Shown here piece after piece: positions 17,354-29,259 of a stretch of 64,000 bases of DNA. The stretch lies in contig JACPUX010000067.1 in the NCBI GenBank assembly GCA_016192065.1, forward strand, positions 62,001-126,000. The letters run 5' to 3'. This stretch comes from Betaproteobacteria bacterium. GTDB taxonomy: Bacteria; Pseudomonadota; Gammaproteobacteria; Burkholderiales; Casimicrobiaceae. The notes below the pieces were generated by a model. It was not told the origin of the DNA, did not search any database, and saw only the letters and a list, made by a program, of their open reading frames with translations. Numbering within the stretch: position 1 is the stretch's first letter; every line of letters begins with the position of its first letter. The position numbers and the translations under genes were made by a program.

Positions 17354-17703
17354 CCGCCCGGCGGGAATCCTTGCCGAACGGGAATCATGATGAAGGACGC
17401 AAGCGATCCCGGGACTCCGGGCATTTGCCGCTCAAGCAGAAGGCGAAAGTGTCCTACCGTTTGGACAGACTGTTTTAGGCCATGCCGCATGGTCATCGCA
17501 GCGCGGCATTGAGTTTCTGCCAGCGATCGAGGCAGGTGTCTGCAGCGCTGAGCTATGCACCGGATCGACTCGCCCTCCCTTCCAGGCTGGTTCCTCGTTG
17601 GAAACGACTCCCCCTTGCCAATCGGGACTGGCGCCGCTAGAATACGCGATTCAATTTTTCCTCATCGCCCTCGGAATAGGGTTCTGAAAGGGATGTACCG
17701 CCA
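17354..17703. other. Intergenic region between insertion and rpsU operon
   Basis: 350 bases without a gene. It contains an inverted repeat TGTCC-N8-GGACA at 17450-17467, possibly the edge of a former mobile element, and the rpsU promoter near its right end. No further open frame or RNA gene was recognised. Confidence 0.6.
17615..17643 (+). promoter_or_regulatory. Probable sigma-70 promoter of rpsU operon
   Basis: TTGCCA, a 17-base spacer, then TAGAAT, close to consensus at both hexamers and about 60 bases before the rpsU ATG. This is the best promoter match upstream of the rpsU-yqeY-dnaG-rpoD operon. Confidence 0.7.
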
Positions 17704-17916
17704 ATGCCTAGCGTTCGTGTTCGTGAGAATGAGCCTTTTGAGGTGGCCATGCGCCGCTTCAAGCGCACCATCGAAAAAACCGGTCTCCTGACCGAACTTC
17801 GCGCCCGCGAGTTCTACGAGAAGCCCACTTCCGAACGCAAGCGCAAGCTTGCCGCCGCGGTCAAGCGCCACTACAAGCGCCTGCGCGGCCAGATGCTCCC
17901 GCCCAAGCTGTACTGA
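17704..17916 (+). CDS. rpsU: Ribosomal protein S21
   Basis: 70 residues, the standard S21 size: [21 protein letters not shown] at the start, [18 protein letters not shown] in the middle and a very basic C-terminal helix. S21 sits on the small-subunit platform near the anti-Shine-Dalgarno and helps initiation. First gene of the classic macromolecular-synthesis operon followed by yqeY, dnaG and rpoD. GAAAGGGATG upstream supplies the ribosome site. Confidence 0.97.
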   Translation: MPSVRVRENEPFEVAMRRFKRTIEKTGLLTELRAREFYEKPTSERKRKLAAAVKRHYKRLRGQMLPPKLY

Positions 17917-17975
17917 TCCTTCGCCTCGCCCGGCCGTTTAGCCGGGCGCTGACCTCGCCGATCGCCTGATCCCGC

Positions 17976-18422
17976 ATGTCGCTCAAAGAACGCATCACCG
18001 AGGACATGAAAGCCGCCATGCGCGCCAAGGATGCGCCGCGCCTGGGGGCCATACGCCTGCTGCTCGCGGCGACGAAACAGCGCGAGGTCGATGAGCGCGT
18101 TACGCTCAGCGATGCCGAAATCATTGCCATCATCGACAAAATGATCAAGCAGCGCCGTGATTCGATGGTCCAGTTCGAGGCCGGAAAGCGCGCCGACCTC
18201 GTTGCGGCGGAGCGTTTCGAGATCGAGGTCTTGCAGGCTTACATGCCCCAAGCGATGAGCGCCGACGAGGTCGCCGCGACGATCGAACGCGCCATCACTG
18301 AAACCGGTGCCCAGGGCATGGCCGGCATGGGCAAAGTGATGGCTGTACTCAAGCCACTCCTGACCGGGCGGGCCGACCTGACCCAGGTCAGCGCCCAGGT
18401 CAAGACCCGCCTCACGTCCTAG
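17976..18422 (+). CDS. yqeY: GatB/YqeY domain protein
   Basis: 148 residues, typical YqeY length. Features: LKERITEDMKAAMRAKD, LGAIRLLLAATKQREVDER, MIKQRRDSMVQFEAGKR and the C-terminal helical domain ending in MGKVMAVLKPLLTGRADLTQVS, similar to the tail domain of GatB that contacts tRNA. It is probably a tRNA-amidotransferase-related factor; the biochemical role is not established. It lies 59 bases after rpsU and 235 bases before dnaG in the conserved operon order. Confidence 0.93.
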   Translation: MSLKERITEDMKAAMRAKDAPRLGAIRLLLAATKQREVDERVTLSDAEIIAIIDKMIKQRRDSMVQFEAGKRADLVAAERFEIEVLQAYMPQAMSADEVAATIERAITETGAQGMAGMGKVMAVLKPLLTGRADLTQVSAQVKTRLTS

Positions 18423-18496
18423 GGAAACGCCGACCACCGCCGCCACACCAGCGAAGCGCGGCGTCCGGTGCGCGGTCTCCAGCTCGATGAATCCTC

Positions 18497-18535
18497 TGAA
18501 TTCCGGCTCTCGCCGGGATGATGAACCCTGAATTG
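18497..18535. repeat. Dispersed intergenic repeat, copy 1
   Basis: Pattern TGAATTCCGGC-tctcg-CCGGGATGATGAACCCTG, matching the copies at 27404 and 37892 over about 39 bases with a shared ending near AATCCT/AACCCT. The CCGG arms can pair. It lies in the yqeY-dnaG gap. Confidence 0.5.
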
Positions 18536-18592
18536 TCCAGCCGCTCCCCAGCGGAGCCTGCCGGGCCGTGCCGCAGCGCCACCGGGATCGCC

Positions 18593-18598
18593 TATAAT
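18593..18598 (+). promoter_or_regulatory. Perfect -10 element before dnaG
   Basis: TATAAT about 60 bases upstream of the dnaG ATG. The -35 region at 16-18 bases is weak. An internal dnaG promoter is known in this operon in other proteobacteria. Confidence 0.45.
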
Positions 18599-18657
18599 CC
18601 GAGCATGCTGGCGCGCCGCAACTCGCTTTCACCACTTTCCGCCCGTGCGCGGTGCCG

Positions 18658-20409
18658 ATGATTCCTGACGATTTCATCCAGAATTTGCTCGGGCGCGTCG
18701 ATATCGTCGATATCGTCGAGCGCCATCTGCCCTTGCGCAAGGCGGGGGCGAACTATGTCGCCTGCTGTCCGTTTCATCAGGAAAAAACCCCCAGCTTCAC
18801 GGTCAGCCAGAGTAAGCAGTTCTACCATTGCTTTGGTTGCGGCGCGCATGGTACCGCGATCGGTTTCCTGATGGCGCATTCCGGGGCCAGTTTTGTCGAG
18901 GCGGTGGAGGACCTGGCCGGGCGAATGGGCATGCAAGTTCCCCAGGTGGCCGGAACATCGGGGAGCGGCGCGGCGCATGCCGGTCCCGATCTGCGCGAAA
19001 CCCTGCTCGTCGCGGCGCGCTTCTATAAGAGCCGCCTCAAGGAATCGCCGCGAGCCGTAGCGTACCTGCGAGGTCGGGGATTGACCGGCGAGATCGCGGC
19101 GCGCTTTGGTATCGGCTATGCGCCCGCGGGCTGGCAGGCGCTGGCCGAGGTCTTTCCGGAATATGACGCCCCGGCGCTGGAAGCGGCCGGGCTGGTGATT
19201 GTGGGCGACCAGGGCAGGCGCTATGACCGGTTCCGCGACCGCATCATGTTCCCAATACTCGACACCCGCGGCGAAGTGATCGGTTTCGGCGGGCGGGTGC
19301 TGGATCAAGGCGAGCCCAAGTACCTAAACTCTCCGGAAACGCCGATCTTTTCCAAGGGGCGCGAACTCTACGGACTCACTCAGGCGCGCCGGGCGATCCG
19401 CGAAGCGGGGCGCATCCTGGTGGTCGAAGGCTACATGGACGTGGTTGCCCTGGCGCAATTCGGGGTCGCTTATGCGGTCGCCACCCTAGGAACTTCGACC
19501 ACGCCGGTTCATGCCCAGAAGTTGTTTCGCCAGGCCGAGCAGATCGTGTTCTGCTTTGATGGCGATGCGGCCGGGCGCAAGGCCGCCTGGCGCGCGCTGG
19601 AGAACACTCTGCCCAGCTTGGTCGATGGCAAGAACGTAGCGTTCCTGTTCCTGCCCGAGGGTGAGGACCCCGACACTTACGTACGCACCCAAGGCGCCGA
19701 AGCCTTCGAGCAATTGCTCGCGCGGCAATCCCTGCCGTTGTCCGATTACTTACTGCAGGAAATGGCCAGCAGGCATCCGACCGTGAGTTCGGAAGGGCGT
19801 GCGGCGCTGCTCAAGGCGGCGGAACCGTATTTGGCGCAGATCGGCGCCCCGGTCCTGGCTGGTCTATTGCGAAGGCGACTGATCGAATTGGTCGGCCTGA
19901 CCCCCGAGGACGCGGCGGCGATGCTGCCCAGCCTGCGGGCCGGTCCGCGGCGCGAAGCCCCGGCGCGGGCGCGGCCGCGGGCGAAGGTCTCGCTCGAACT
20001 GTCGGTGCTCAAGTGTTTGCTCGCACGCCCGGAGTTGATCAGTCTATGCGATTGGCCGCCCACCGAGGATCCTGCCCCAGAGGCGCAAGCCCTGGCGCGC
20101 GTGGTGCAGGCACTGCGCGAGCATGTCGAGGCAGGACCGAGTACAGCGGCGCTTCTGCAATGGGTGGGCGAAGGGCCCGGGCAGAACGTCCTGGAGCGCG
20201 CCCTGGGGCTCATTCAGGAGGAAGAACTGGCCCCTGAGGCGGTGGAGGTGGAGATGCGCAGCAGCGTCGCCCGGTACAAGGAACTCGACGAAGAGGCCGC
20301 AGTCGCAGCTTTGTTGAAGGGGCGTAGCCTGGCTTCGCTGTCCCCGGCCGAACAGGAGCGCGTTCGTTCCAGTCTCGCGCGCCCGGGTGCGGGGGGCGGG
20401 GCGGCCTGA
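18658..20409 (+). CDS. dnaG: DNA primase
   Basis: 583 residues. The CHC2 zinc ribbon is present as C37, H40, C58, C61. The TOPRIM catalytic core includes LVVEGYMDVVALAQFG (catalytic Glu) and FDGDAAGRKA (metal-binding acidic residues). The C-terminal ~150 residues form the helicase-binding domain with low conservation. DnaG makes the RNA primers for replication. The ATG at 18658 gives the standard MIPxxFI start; a GTG two codons earlier is possible. Confidence 0.97.
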   Translation: MIPDDFIQNLLGRVDIVDIVERHLPLRKAGANYVACCPFHQEKTPSFTVSQSKQFYHCFGCGAHGTAIGFLMAHSGASFVEAVEDLAGRMGMQVPQVAGTSGSGAAHAGPDLRETLLVAARFYKSRLKESPRAVAYLRGRGLTGEIAARFGIGYAPAGWQALAEVFPEYDAPALEAAGLVIVGDQGRRYDRFRDRIMFPILDTRGEVIGFGGRVLDQGEPKYLNSPETPIFSKGRELYGLTQARRAIREAGRILVVEGYMDVVALAQFGVAYAVATLGTSTTPVHAQKLFRQAEQIVFCFDGDAAGRKAAWRALENTLPSLVDGKNVAFLFLPEGEDPDTYVRTQGAEAFEQLLARQSLPLSDYLLQEMASRHPTVSSEGRAALLKAAEPYLAQIGAPVLAGLLRRRLIELVGLTPEDAAAMLPSLRAGPRREAPARARPRAKVSLELSVLKCLLARPELISLCDWPPTEDPAPEAQALARVVQALREHVEAGPSTAALLQWVGEGPGQNVLERALGLIQEEELAPEAVEVEMRSSVARYKELDEEAAVAALLKGRSLASLSPAEQERVRSSLARPGAGGGAA

Positions 20410-20420
20410 AGGCTCAGCTA

Positions 20421-20429
20421 TGCTATACT
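20421..20429 (+). promoter_or_regulatory. Extended -10 element before rpoD
   Basis: TGCTATACT is a TGn-extended -10 hexamer, 47 bases before the rpoD ATG, with no good -35. Internal promoters in front of rpoD are known in E. coli (heat-shock type); this one looks like a sigma-70 extended -10 site. Confidence 0.4.
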
Positions 20430-20475
20430 GCAAAGTTTACCGCAGCATTCCAGTCCAATCTCGGTGGGAACGATC

Positions 20476-23112
<2,637 letters not shown>

Positions 23113-23139
23113 GGTTGTCGGCGCTCGGCGGCGCCGCAA

Positions 23140-23182
23140 GAAAAAAATAGAAACGGCAGGCCATGCGCCTGCCGCTTCTATT
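23140..23182. terminator. Bidirectional terminator between rpoD and antiporter gene
   Basis: Perfect 8-bp stem CGGCAGGC/GCCTGCCG with a 5-base loop (23154-23174). It is flanked by AAAAAAATAGAAA on the left and CTTCTATTC on the right. The T-tract is better on the minus strand, so it should stop the antiporter transcript well and rpoD moderately. Confidence 0.75.
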
Positions 23183-23259
23183 CGGTGCGCCCGGCACTGG
23201 CGCGCCTTGGAACGGTGGCGCGTGCCCCTCGGTGCGCCGACGAAGGCGGCAGTGTTCTT

Positions 23260-24270
23260 TCAGCGACTCAGGGTAATCGCCAGATAGCTAAGGTAGAGCC
23301 CACCGTTCACCAGCAATACCCATAGCGCCATGCCGCCTGAACGCGTGTGGAAGCGCATCCAGGCAGCGGCCACCAGCGTGATGAGCACGCCGGACAGCAC
23401 TTCGACGCGCGGTTCCCAAGGCGTCAACATGATTCCGATCGCCGGCAGCAGCGTGCCCTGGAACACCATCGCCCCGGTGATATTGCCGAAGGCCAGGGTG
23501 TCCTTGCCCCGGCGAATCCACAGAATGCTGTTGACCTTTTCCGGCAATTCCGTGGCGATGGGAATAATCAGAAGCGACAGGAGCAATGCGGAAACGCCCA
23601 AGAGCCGCGCCGTTTCCTCGACGCCGTGGATGAAGCCCTTCGCCCCCCCGACCAGCAGTGCCAGTCCGAGCACCAATTGAGCGCCGATCGTGAGCAGATT
23701 GGTGGGCAGACCGGCGCGAGCCAGCAGCATCTTGCCCTCGGCCTCCGTGCCATGGCCATTCTCCACGAGTTTGCTGGAAGCGCGCAGGGTGAGCAGTAGA
23801 TAGATGAAGTAAGTAAGTACCAGCGCGAAACCCAGGGCGGCCCGCCAGACCGTTTCGTGGCGTGGCACATACATGGCCACCGCCGCCAGGGTAAACGCGA
23901 AAAGAAAGAAGTTGAGATCCCGGGTGAGGCCGCCATGTTCGGGGCGCAGTTTCCCTTGCCAACCGCGCCGCTTCAGCACCGCCAGCGCCATCAGACAGCA
24001 CGACAGCGTGCCCAACATCAGCGGTGCCCCCAGAATAGCGCCGACGCCGATCTCTTCGTTGACGGCGGTGTTCGCGGTGCCGGCGAAGATCGCCAGCAGC
24101 GGCACCATGGTCTCCGGCAGGGCGGTGCCGACCGCGGCGAACAGCGAACCGGTTACGCCCTCGGAAATCCGCAGGCGCTCACCAAGGTGTTCAAGCGCGT
24201 TGGTGAACACCTCGGCGGCGACCAGAATGATCAGCAACATCAAGGCCAATTGCAGGAACAGGGGCAACAT
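23260..24270 (-). CDS. Sodium/calcium exchanger-family membrane protein
   Basis: 336 residues with about ten hydrophobic segments and the two inverted alpha-repeats of the CaCA superfamily: GSLFAAVGTALPETMVPLLA (first half) and LLSLLIIPIATELPEKVNSI (second half), each with the ion-coordinating Glu after a Thr/Ala-rich turn. Such proteins exchange Ca2+ or other cations for Na+ or H+ across the inner membrane. The ATG at 24270 starts the first membrane segment; the longer frame upstream is not conserved. It is 61 bases downstream of the Pat gene on the same strand. Confidence 0.87.
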   Translation of the reverse strand: MLPLFLQLALMLLIILVAAEVFTNALEHLGERLRISEGVTGSLFAAVGTALPETMVPLLAIFAGTANTAVNEEIGVGAILGAPLMLGTLSCCLMALAVLKRRGWQGKLRPEHGGLTRDLNFFLFAFTLAAVAMYVPRHETVWRAALGFALVLTYFIYLLLTLRASSKLVENGHGTEAEGKMLLARAGLPTNLLTIGAQLVLGLALLVGGAKGFIHGVEETARLLGVSALLLSLLIIPIATELPEKVNSILWIRRGKDTLAFGNITGAMVFQGTLLPAIGIMLTPWEPRVEVLSGVLITLVAAAWMRFHTRSGGMALWVLLVNGGLYLSYLAITLSR

Positions 24271-24331
24271 CAGCAGAGTCTTCCTCGGATTGGGGCGTGC
24301 CGGACGGCGCGAGTGGGCCGGCGGCGATTGC

Positions 24332-27064
24332 TCATCGGCCTGGCGGCAGCAAGTCGATGTGGACGTGTACCTCTTCGTGTTGCTCACGGGGTTCGATGGT
24401 GAAGCCCATGGCTTCCATCATGCGCAACATGCCCGCGTTGCTGGCGAGCACCATGCCGTCTATACGTTCGAAACCGCTGGCGCGGGCGCAATCGAGCAAT
24501 CGGGTTAGCAGGACGCGGCCAAGGCCCAGATTCTGCCAGGCGTCGCCGACCACGATGGCGAATTCGGCGCTGACGCGGTCCGGGTTCTGGACGTAACGCG
24601 CGACCGCGACGATATGCTCCTCGGCACCACGCTCGGCCACGGCGATCAGTGCCATTTCACGGTCGTAGTCGATCTGGGTAAAGCGCGCCAGCATTTCCGG
24701 TGGCAGCTCCGGCAGGTGGTGCAGGAAGCGCAGGTAGCGGCTCTGGTTGGAGAGTTCATGCACGAACTGGCGTTCCATGGCGGCGTCTTCGGGCCGGATC
24801 GGCCGGATCCGCACCGAGGCGCCGTTCTTCAGCACCGAATCGGCCTCCAGTTCCTCAGGGTACGGGTGAATCGCCATGTGCCGATAGCGTTGCGGCGTGA
24901 GGTCTTGGGTGGCGTCGATGACGATGCGCGCGTCGGCGACCACCGCGCCGTGCTCATGCGCCATCACCGGATTGAGATCCATTTCCCTGATCCAGGGTAG
25001 CGAGGCCACCAGTGCCGATACTTGCAAGAGCAAGCCGACAATGGCCTCCTGGTCCACCGGGGGCAAATGTCGGTAGGCGCCCAGCAGTCGGGATACTCGG
25101 GTGCGGGCGATAAGATCCAGGGCGAGCTTGCGGTTCAAGGGCGGCAGCATCACCGCGGTGTCGCGCAGCGCCTCGACCGCGATGCCGCCGGAGCCGAAGC
25201 TGATCACCGGCCCGAAGACCGGGTCAGTCGCCACACCGATCAGCAACTCGCGCGAATGCCGAAAGCGCAGCATGGGCTGTACCACCACCCCCTCGATGCG
25301 TGCATCGGGGCGCAGGCTTTGCACCTGCTCCATCATGTCGTTGTAGGCGGCGGCCAGCATGCGACCATTGAGCAGGTTGAGGCGTACCCCGCCGACATCG
25401 GACTTGTGGGTGATGTCCGGCGAATGGATCTTCAGTACTACCGGATAGTGCATGGCGCGCGCCGCGGCACTGGCCTCTTCCAGGCTGGTGGCGAGGCGAT
25501 GCTGCGGTACCTCGATGCCAAAGGCGGCGAGTAGTTGCTTGGCCTCGGTCTCGGTGAGGGTGTCGCGCCCCTCGGCCAACGCCTTGGCGCGAAGGGCCTG
25601 GGCCACCGCAAGGTCGGGGCGCGCCAGGGCCGGCAGCGGCGCGGGTACCTGCAAGAGCAACTGTTGATTGCGCTGATATGCGGCGAGAAAGGAGAACGCC
25701 TCAACGCTGTTTTCCGGGGTGTAGAAATTCGGTACTCGTGCCGCCTCGAACAGCCCGCGGATTTCCGCGCCGTCAAGCTGACCCAGCCAGGCCGTAAGCA
25801 CGGGCTTGGTGCTGCCTGCGGCGGCGCGAATGACTCCTTGCGCAGCCTCTCCAGCGGGCATGATCTTGGTCGGGCAATAGAGCGCAAGAAGGCCATCCAC
25901 CGCGGGGTCGGCAAGGACCGTCGTCACCGCCCGCTCGAAACGCTCGGGCGTGGCGTCTCCGATAATGTCGACGGGGTTGCCGTGCGACCAGTGCGGCGGC
26001 AGCAGCGCATCCAGTTCCTCGATGGTCGAGGCGCTCAATTCGGCGAGCACCACGTCGTTTTCCGCTGCGCAATCCGCCGCCATGACGCCCGGCCCCCCCC
26101 CGTTGGTGACTACGGCCAGGCGATTGCCCCGAGGAATTCTTCCGGCCGCAAGGATGCGCGCCGCAGCGAAGAGCTGGGTGTAGGTATTCACGCGCACACT
26201 GCCGCAGCGGCGCAGTGCCGCCGCAAAAACCGCATCCGAACCGACCAGCGATCCGGTGTGGCTGGTGGCAGCACGGGTGCCAGTCTCATGGCGGCCAGCT
26301 TTGAGCACCACCACTGGCTTGGTGCGCGCGGCGGCGCGCAGCGAGGAAAGAAAGCGCCGCGCGTCGCGGATGCCCTCGACGTAGAGCAGAATGGCATCGG
26401 TTTCGGCATCGGCCAGCAAATAGTCGATGGCCTCGCCGAAATCGACATCGGCCGCTGCCCCCAGCGAAATGACCGTGGAAAAGCCCAAACCTGCGGGCTT
26501 CGCCCAATCGAGAATGGCGGCGCAGATCGCCCCCGATTGTGAGACCAAGCCCAGCCGGCCAGGCTGTGCGCCGGTGTGAGCGAAGGTGGCGTTGAGTCCG
26601 ATGCTGGTGCGCATCAGCCCGATGCAGTTCGGACCGAGCAGGCGTATACCCAGCTCGCGCGCTAGCGCGGTCAGTTCTCGCTGCCGCTGGCGTCCAGCTT
26701 CGCCCATTTCAGCGTAGCCGGCGGTCAGGATCACCGCTGCGGGAACCCCAAGCTTGGCGGCATCGCGCAGAATGCCTTCAACCGCGGCCAATGGGGTGAC
26801 CACTACCACCAGATCGACCGCTTGTTCGAGCGCCGTCAAAGAGCGCCAGCAGGGTTGCCCGAGAACCTCGGTGTATTTCGGATTGATGGCGAAGATTTCG
26901 CCCCGGAAACCGCCTTGCAGCAGGTTCTCCAGGACTAGGCGTCCCAGCTTGAGCGGTTTCTCGGTGGCACCCACCAGCGCCACCGAGCGCGGCGCGAACA
27001 TGGGGCTCAGGTAATGGATGTCCGAGCCCTCGGATACGCTGCGGGGCAAGAGTTTGACTTTCAT
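24332..27064 (-). CDS. pat: Protein lysine acetyltransferase of the Pat/YfiQ type (acyl-CoA synthetase-like + GNAT)
   Basis: 910 residues. Residues ~1-700 resemble NDP-forming acyl-CoA synthetase: CoA-binding (PRSVALVGATEKPLKLGRLV), a LLGPNCIGLM segment, the SHTGSLVGSD region, and an ATP-grasp part (YPVVLKIHSPDITHKSDVGGVRL). The last ~160 form a GNAT domain (GDAWQNLGLGRVLLTRLLDCA, the acetyl-CoA loop). In Salmonella Pat this architecture acetylates acetyl-CoA synthetase and other proteins while the synthetase half is regulatory. No substrate gene (acs) is adjacent. Confidence 0.92.
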   Translation of the reverse strand: MKVKLLPRSVSEGSDIHYLSPMFAPRSVALVGATEKPLKLGRLVLENLLQGGFRGEIFAINPKYTEVLGQPCWRSLTALEQAVDLVVVVTPLAAVEGILRDAAKLGVPAAVILTAGYAEMGEAGRQRQRELTALARELGIRLLGPNCIGLMRTSIGLNATFAHTGAQPGRLGLVSQSGAICAAILDWAKPAGLGFSTVISLGAAADVDFGEAIDYLLADAETDAILLYVEGIRDARRFLSSLRAAARTKPVVVLKAGRHETGTRAATSHTGSLVGSDAVFAAALRRCGSVRVNTYTQLFAAARILAAGRIPRGNRLAVVTNGGGPGVMAADCAAENDVVLAELSASTIEELDALLPPHWSHGNPVDIIGDATPERFERAVTTVLADPAVDGLLALYCPTKIMPAGEAAQGVIRAAAGSTKPVLTAWLGQLDGAEIRGLFEAARVPNFYTPENSVEAFSFLAAYQRNQQLLLQVPAPLPALARPDLAVAQALRAKALAEGRDTLTETEAKQLLAAFGIEVPQHRLATSLEEASAAARAMHYPVVLKIHSPDITHKSDVGGVRLNLLNGRMLAAAYNDMMEQVQSLRPDARIEGVVVQPMLRFRHSRELLIGVATDPVFGPVISFGSGGIAVEALRDTAVMLPPLNRKLALDLIARTRVSRLLGAYRHLPPVDQEAIVGLLLQVSALVASLPWIREMDLNPVMAHEHGAVVADARIVIDATQDLTPQRYRHMAIHPYPEELEADSVLKNGASVRIRPIRPEDAAMERQFVHELSNQSRYLRFLHHLPELPPEMLARFTQIDYDREMALIAVAERGAEEHIVAVARYVQNPDRVSAEFAIVVGDAWQNLGLGRVLLTRLLDCARASGFERIDGMVLASNAGMLRMMEAMGFTIEPREQHEEVHVHIDLLPPGR

Positions 27065-27171
27065 GGACGCTATTTTACCCGGTGCCGTATTGCGTCCCGA
27101 CGAAATACCGCAAGCAGGCGAAGAATATGCCGCGGGGGGCGCGGTTCAGCTCGCCCCTCCGGCCCCGGAAT

Positions 27172-27199
27172 TGTCCGAAATGCGCATCTAGGCTATCAT
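27172..27199 (+). promoter_or_regulatory. Promoter of tRNA-Ser
   Basis: TTGTCC, a 16-base spacer, then TATCAT, ending 12 bases before the mature tRNA 5' end. Followed by a GC-rich discriminator (TCCGGCC), common for stringently controlled stable RNA promoters. Confidence 0.65.
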
Positions 27200-27211
27200 T
27201 CCGGCCTTCGC

Positions 27212-27302
27212 GGAGAGATGGATGAGTGGTTTAAGTCGCACGCCTGGAAAGCGTGTTCAGGTTAACAGCCTGACGGGGGTTCGAATCCCCCTCTCTCCGC
27301 CA
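27212..27302 (+). tRNA. tRNA-Ser (GGA)
   Basis: Acceptor stem GGAGAGA/TCTCTCC, discriminator G, encoded CCA. The anticodon stem CACGC/GCGTG encloses loop CTGGAAA with anticodon GGA, reading UCC and UCU. A long variable arm (TTCAGGTTAACAGCCTGA) marks a class II tRNA, and the T-loop is GGTTCGAATCC. Transcribed alone from the promoter just upstream. Confidence 0.96.
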
Positions 27303-27403
27303 CCGATCCCACCACTTCGAACCCCCAGCCCAGGCACTCGCCTAGGAAAACGCTGGTCGAAGCCGTCACCGGCGAAGGCCGGCACCCCGTTCGTAGAGCT
27401 TCG

Positions 27404-27442
27404 TGGATTCCGCGGTCGCCGGAATGACCAATCCTGATTTGG
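27404..27442. repeat. Dispersed intergenic repeat, copy 2
   Basis: TGGATTCCGC-ggtcg-CCGGAATGACCAATCCTG, aligned with the copies at 18497 and 37892. It is preceded by GGCGAAGGCCGGCACC, so the whole can fold. It lies between tRNA-Ser and rppH, in a 280-base gap that otherwise shows nothing. Confidence 0.55.
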
Positions 27443-27582
27443 TCAGGGCTTTTCCGATGGTCCTGGGCCGTCCGCCCGAGTCCTGCCCCGCAGGTGCGAG
27501 GTTTTTCCCGGCCTGCTCACCCTATTAATGCGTCCCGAATTGTGGAAGAATCGCCCTCAGTGAATAGCTTTGGGTGTACGAG

Positions 27583-28161
27583 ATGCTAGATCGGGACGGT
27601 TATCGCCCGAACGTCGCCATCGTCATCGCCAACCACAGAAACCAGGTGTTTTGGGGCAAGCGGATACGTGAACATTCGTGGCAGTTCCCGCAAGGGGGCA
27701 TAAACCCGGGCGAATCGCCGGAGCAGGCGATGTACCGGGAGCTCGCCGAGGAGGTCGGCCTGCTGCCGCAACATGTGCGCGTATTGGGGCGCACCCGCGA
27801 CTGGCTGCGGTACGATGTGCCGGTGAACTGGATTCGGCGCGAATGGCGGGGCAGTTACCGCGGGCAGAAGCAGATCTGGTATTTGCTGCGGCTGGTCGGC
27901 CGGGATTGTGATTTCTCGCTGCGCGCGAGTGATCACCCCGAGTTCGACGCTTGGCGCTGGAGTGACTACTGGGTTCCCCTGGATGGAGTAATCGACTTCA
28001 AGCGCGAGGTCTACCGGCGCGCCCTGCTGGAACTCGAACGCTTCCTCTACGCACGGCCGCACAATCGCAAGGAGCGGCTCTTTGGCGTGCCCATCGGCAC
28101 CGTTCCGACCACCTATTCCCAGCTCGACGAAGAAATGTTCGAGCGCGGCGACCCGGCCTGA
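27583..28161 (+). CDS. rppH: RNA pyrophosphohydrolase
   Basis: 192 residues. The Nudix box runs from G38 to G59 ([21 protein letters not shown], with E44, R52, E53, E56 and E57), and the RppH-type N-terminus [15 protein letters not shown] is exact. It removes pyrophosphate from 5'-triphosphate mRNA ends and so starts RNase E-dependent decay. The C-terminal part ([12 protein letters not shown]) completes the fold. The ATG at 27583 starts the conserved protein; a GTG three codons upstream is less likely. Confidence 0.95.
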   Translation: MLDRDGYRPNVAIVIANHRNQVFWGKRIREHSWQFPQGGINPGESPEQAMYRELAEEVGLLPQHVRVLGRTRDWLRYDVPVNWIRREWRGSYRGQKQIWYLLRLVGRDCDFSLRASDHPEFDAWRWSDYWVPLDGVIDFKREVYRRALLELERFLYARPHNRKERLFGVPIGTVPTTYSQLDEEMFERGDPA

Positions 28162-28203
28162 GCGTCCCCGCCCGGCAGCCCGAAGGGGGCGCAAGGCAAA
28201 GGC

Positions 28204-28227
28204 CGGAGCGGGCGCAGCCCGCGAACC
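28204..28227 (+). repeat. GC-rich dispersed repeat, intact copy A
   Basis: A 24-base unit (begins CGGAGCGGGCGC, ends GCGAACC) identical to the reverse complement of 30470-30493. The similarity continues past it into CTTCCCCGG-type runs up to about 28300. GCGGGC/GCCCGC can form a hairpin. Confidence 0.65.
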
Positions 28228-28398
28228 GTACTCACTCCCTTCCCCGGAAGGGGGCCGGGGGAAGGTTCCTCCACCCCCGCCCGGCCGGAGGGGGGCGCTC
28301 GCCAACCGCCGGAGCAGCGATTCCTATCGCCGCCGCCCCGCAGGGAAAAAATGGGGGAGAGCGACCGCCCTCCCCCATGTGTTACCTGGTTCCCCGAA

Positions 28399-28995
28399 TT
28401 ACTGCAGGCTGGGCAATCCCACCGTCGGTACGGCCATGAAGATGCCGCCGATGGCGCCGAAGACGATCGCCAGCACGATGCCGCAGACGATCGCCACGGC
28501 GGTGTAGCCGACCGCTTTCTCCGATGGCGATTTCATCATCACCGGCAAGCCCAAGTAAAGCAGGTAGACGCTGTAGAGCCCAACGATGGAGAGCAGCCCC
28601 AGGCCGGGAATCATGGCAAAAACTCCGGCGACCCAGGCTGCGGTATATGAATAGGCCGTGGTCTTGAGCGCCTGGTTAAAGTTCTTTTCGCCACCGAAAC
28701 TCGGCGCCAAGGCGTCGATGATCAAGGCCATGACGTACACACCCGCCAAAGCCAGGCCGTACTGGACGATGGCACCGGAGATGCCCGAAGTGATCGGAAC
28801 CCGGTAGCTCCCGACGATGGGCAAGGACATGCCAATCAAGGAGTAACCAATGAATCCGGCAATCGCGGGGATCGCGGCGAGGATCATCACATATGAGGTG
28901 TACAGGGTTTTGAGGTCAGTAGTTTCTCCGGCAATGGTTTGCCACTCGTTCTTGGGGTTCAGCAGAATATTCTTGACGCGATCCACCAGATTCAT
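28399..28995 (-). CDS. Yip1-family membrane protein
   Basis: 198 residues with an N-terminal amphipathic part (MNLVDRVKNILLNPKNEWQTIAGE), typical of bacterial Yip1-domain proteins, followed by about five hydrophobic segments (e.g. MILAAIPAIAGFIGYSLIG and AIVCGIVLAIVFGAIGGIF). The function in bacteria is unknown. The start ATG 28995 is preceded by AGAGGAGTCCCC. It is monocistronic, between rppH and proB, converging with rppH. Confidence 0.85.
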   Translation of the reverse strand: MNLVDRVKNILLNPKNEWQTIAGETTDLKTLYTSYVMILAAIPAIAGFIGYSLIGMSLPIVGSYRVPITSGISGAIVQYGLALAGVYVMALIIDALAPSFGGEKNFNQALKTTAYSYTAAWVAGVFAMIPGLGLLSIVGLYSVYLLYLGLPVMMKSPSEKAVGYTAVAIVCGIVLAIVFGAIGGIFMAVPTVGLPSLQ

Positions 28996-29259
28996 GGGGA
29001 CTCCTCTCCGTTGTCGTTTCGTTTGTAATGCCTCGGTGGTGGCGATTCCCAGCCGCAAGGGCGCTGGAAGAAGCCAGGTTCAAGGCAGCGCTTCACCCGC
29101 TGGGCGGGCTTGTACCGTCGTGCGGCGAATGGTATTCCCTTAACCGGAGCCATGCAACCAAGCGGCATGCGGCATGGGTTCTGGGTTGCAGCAAATTCGC
29201 TCGGTGTTCAAAAGGAATCGCCGCCAGTCGCGGACGCGCGGGAGGAAACGATACCTAAT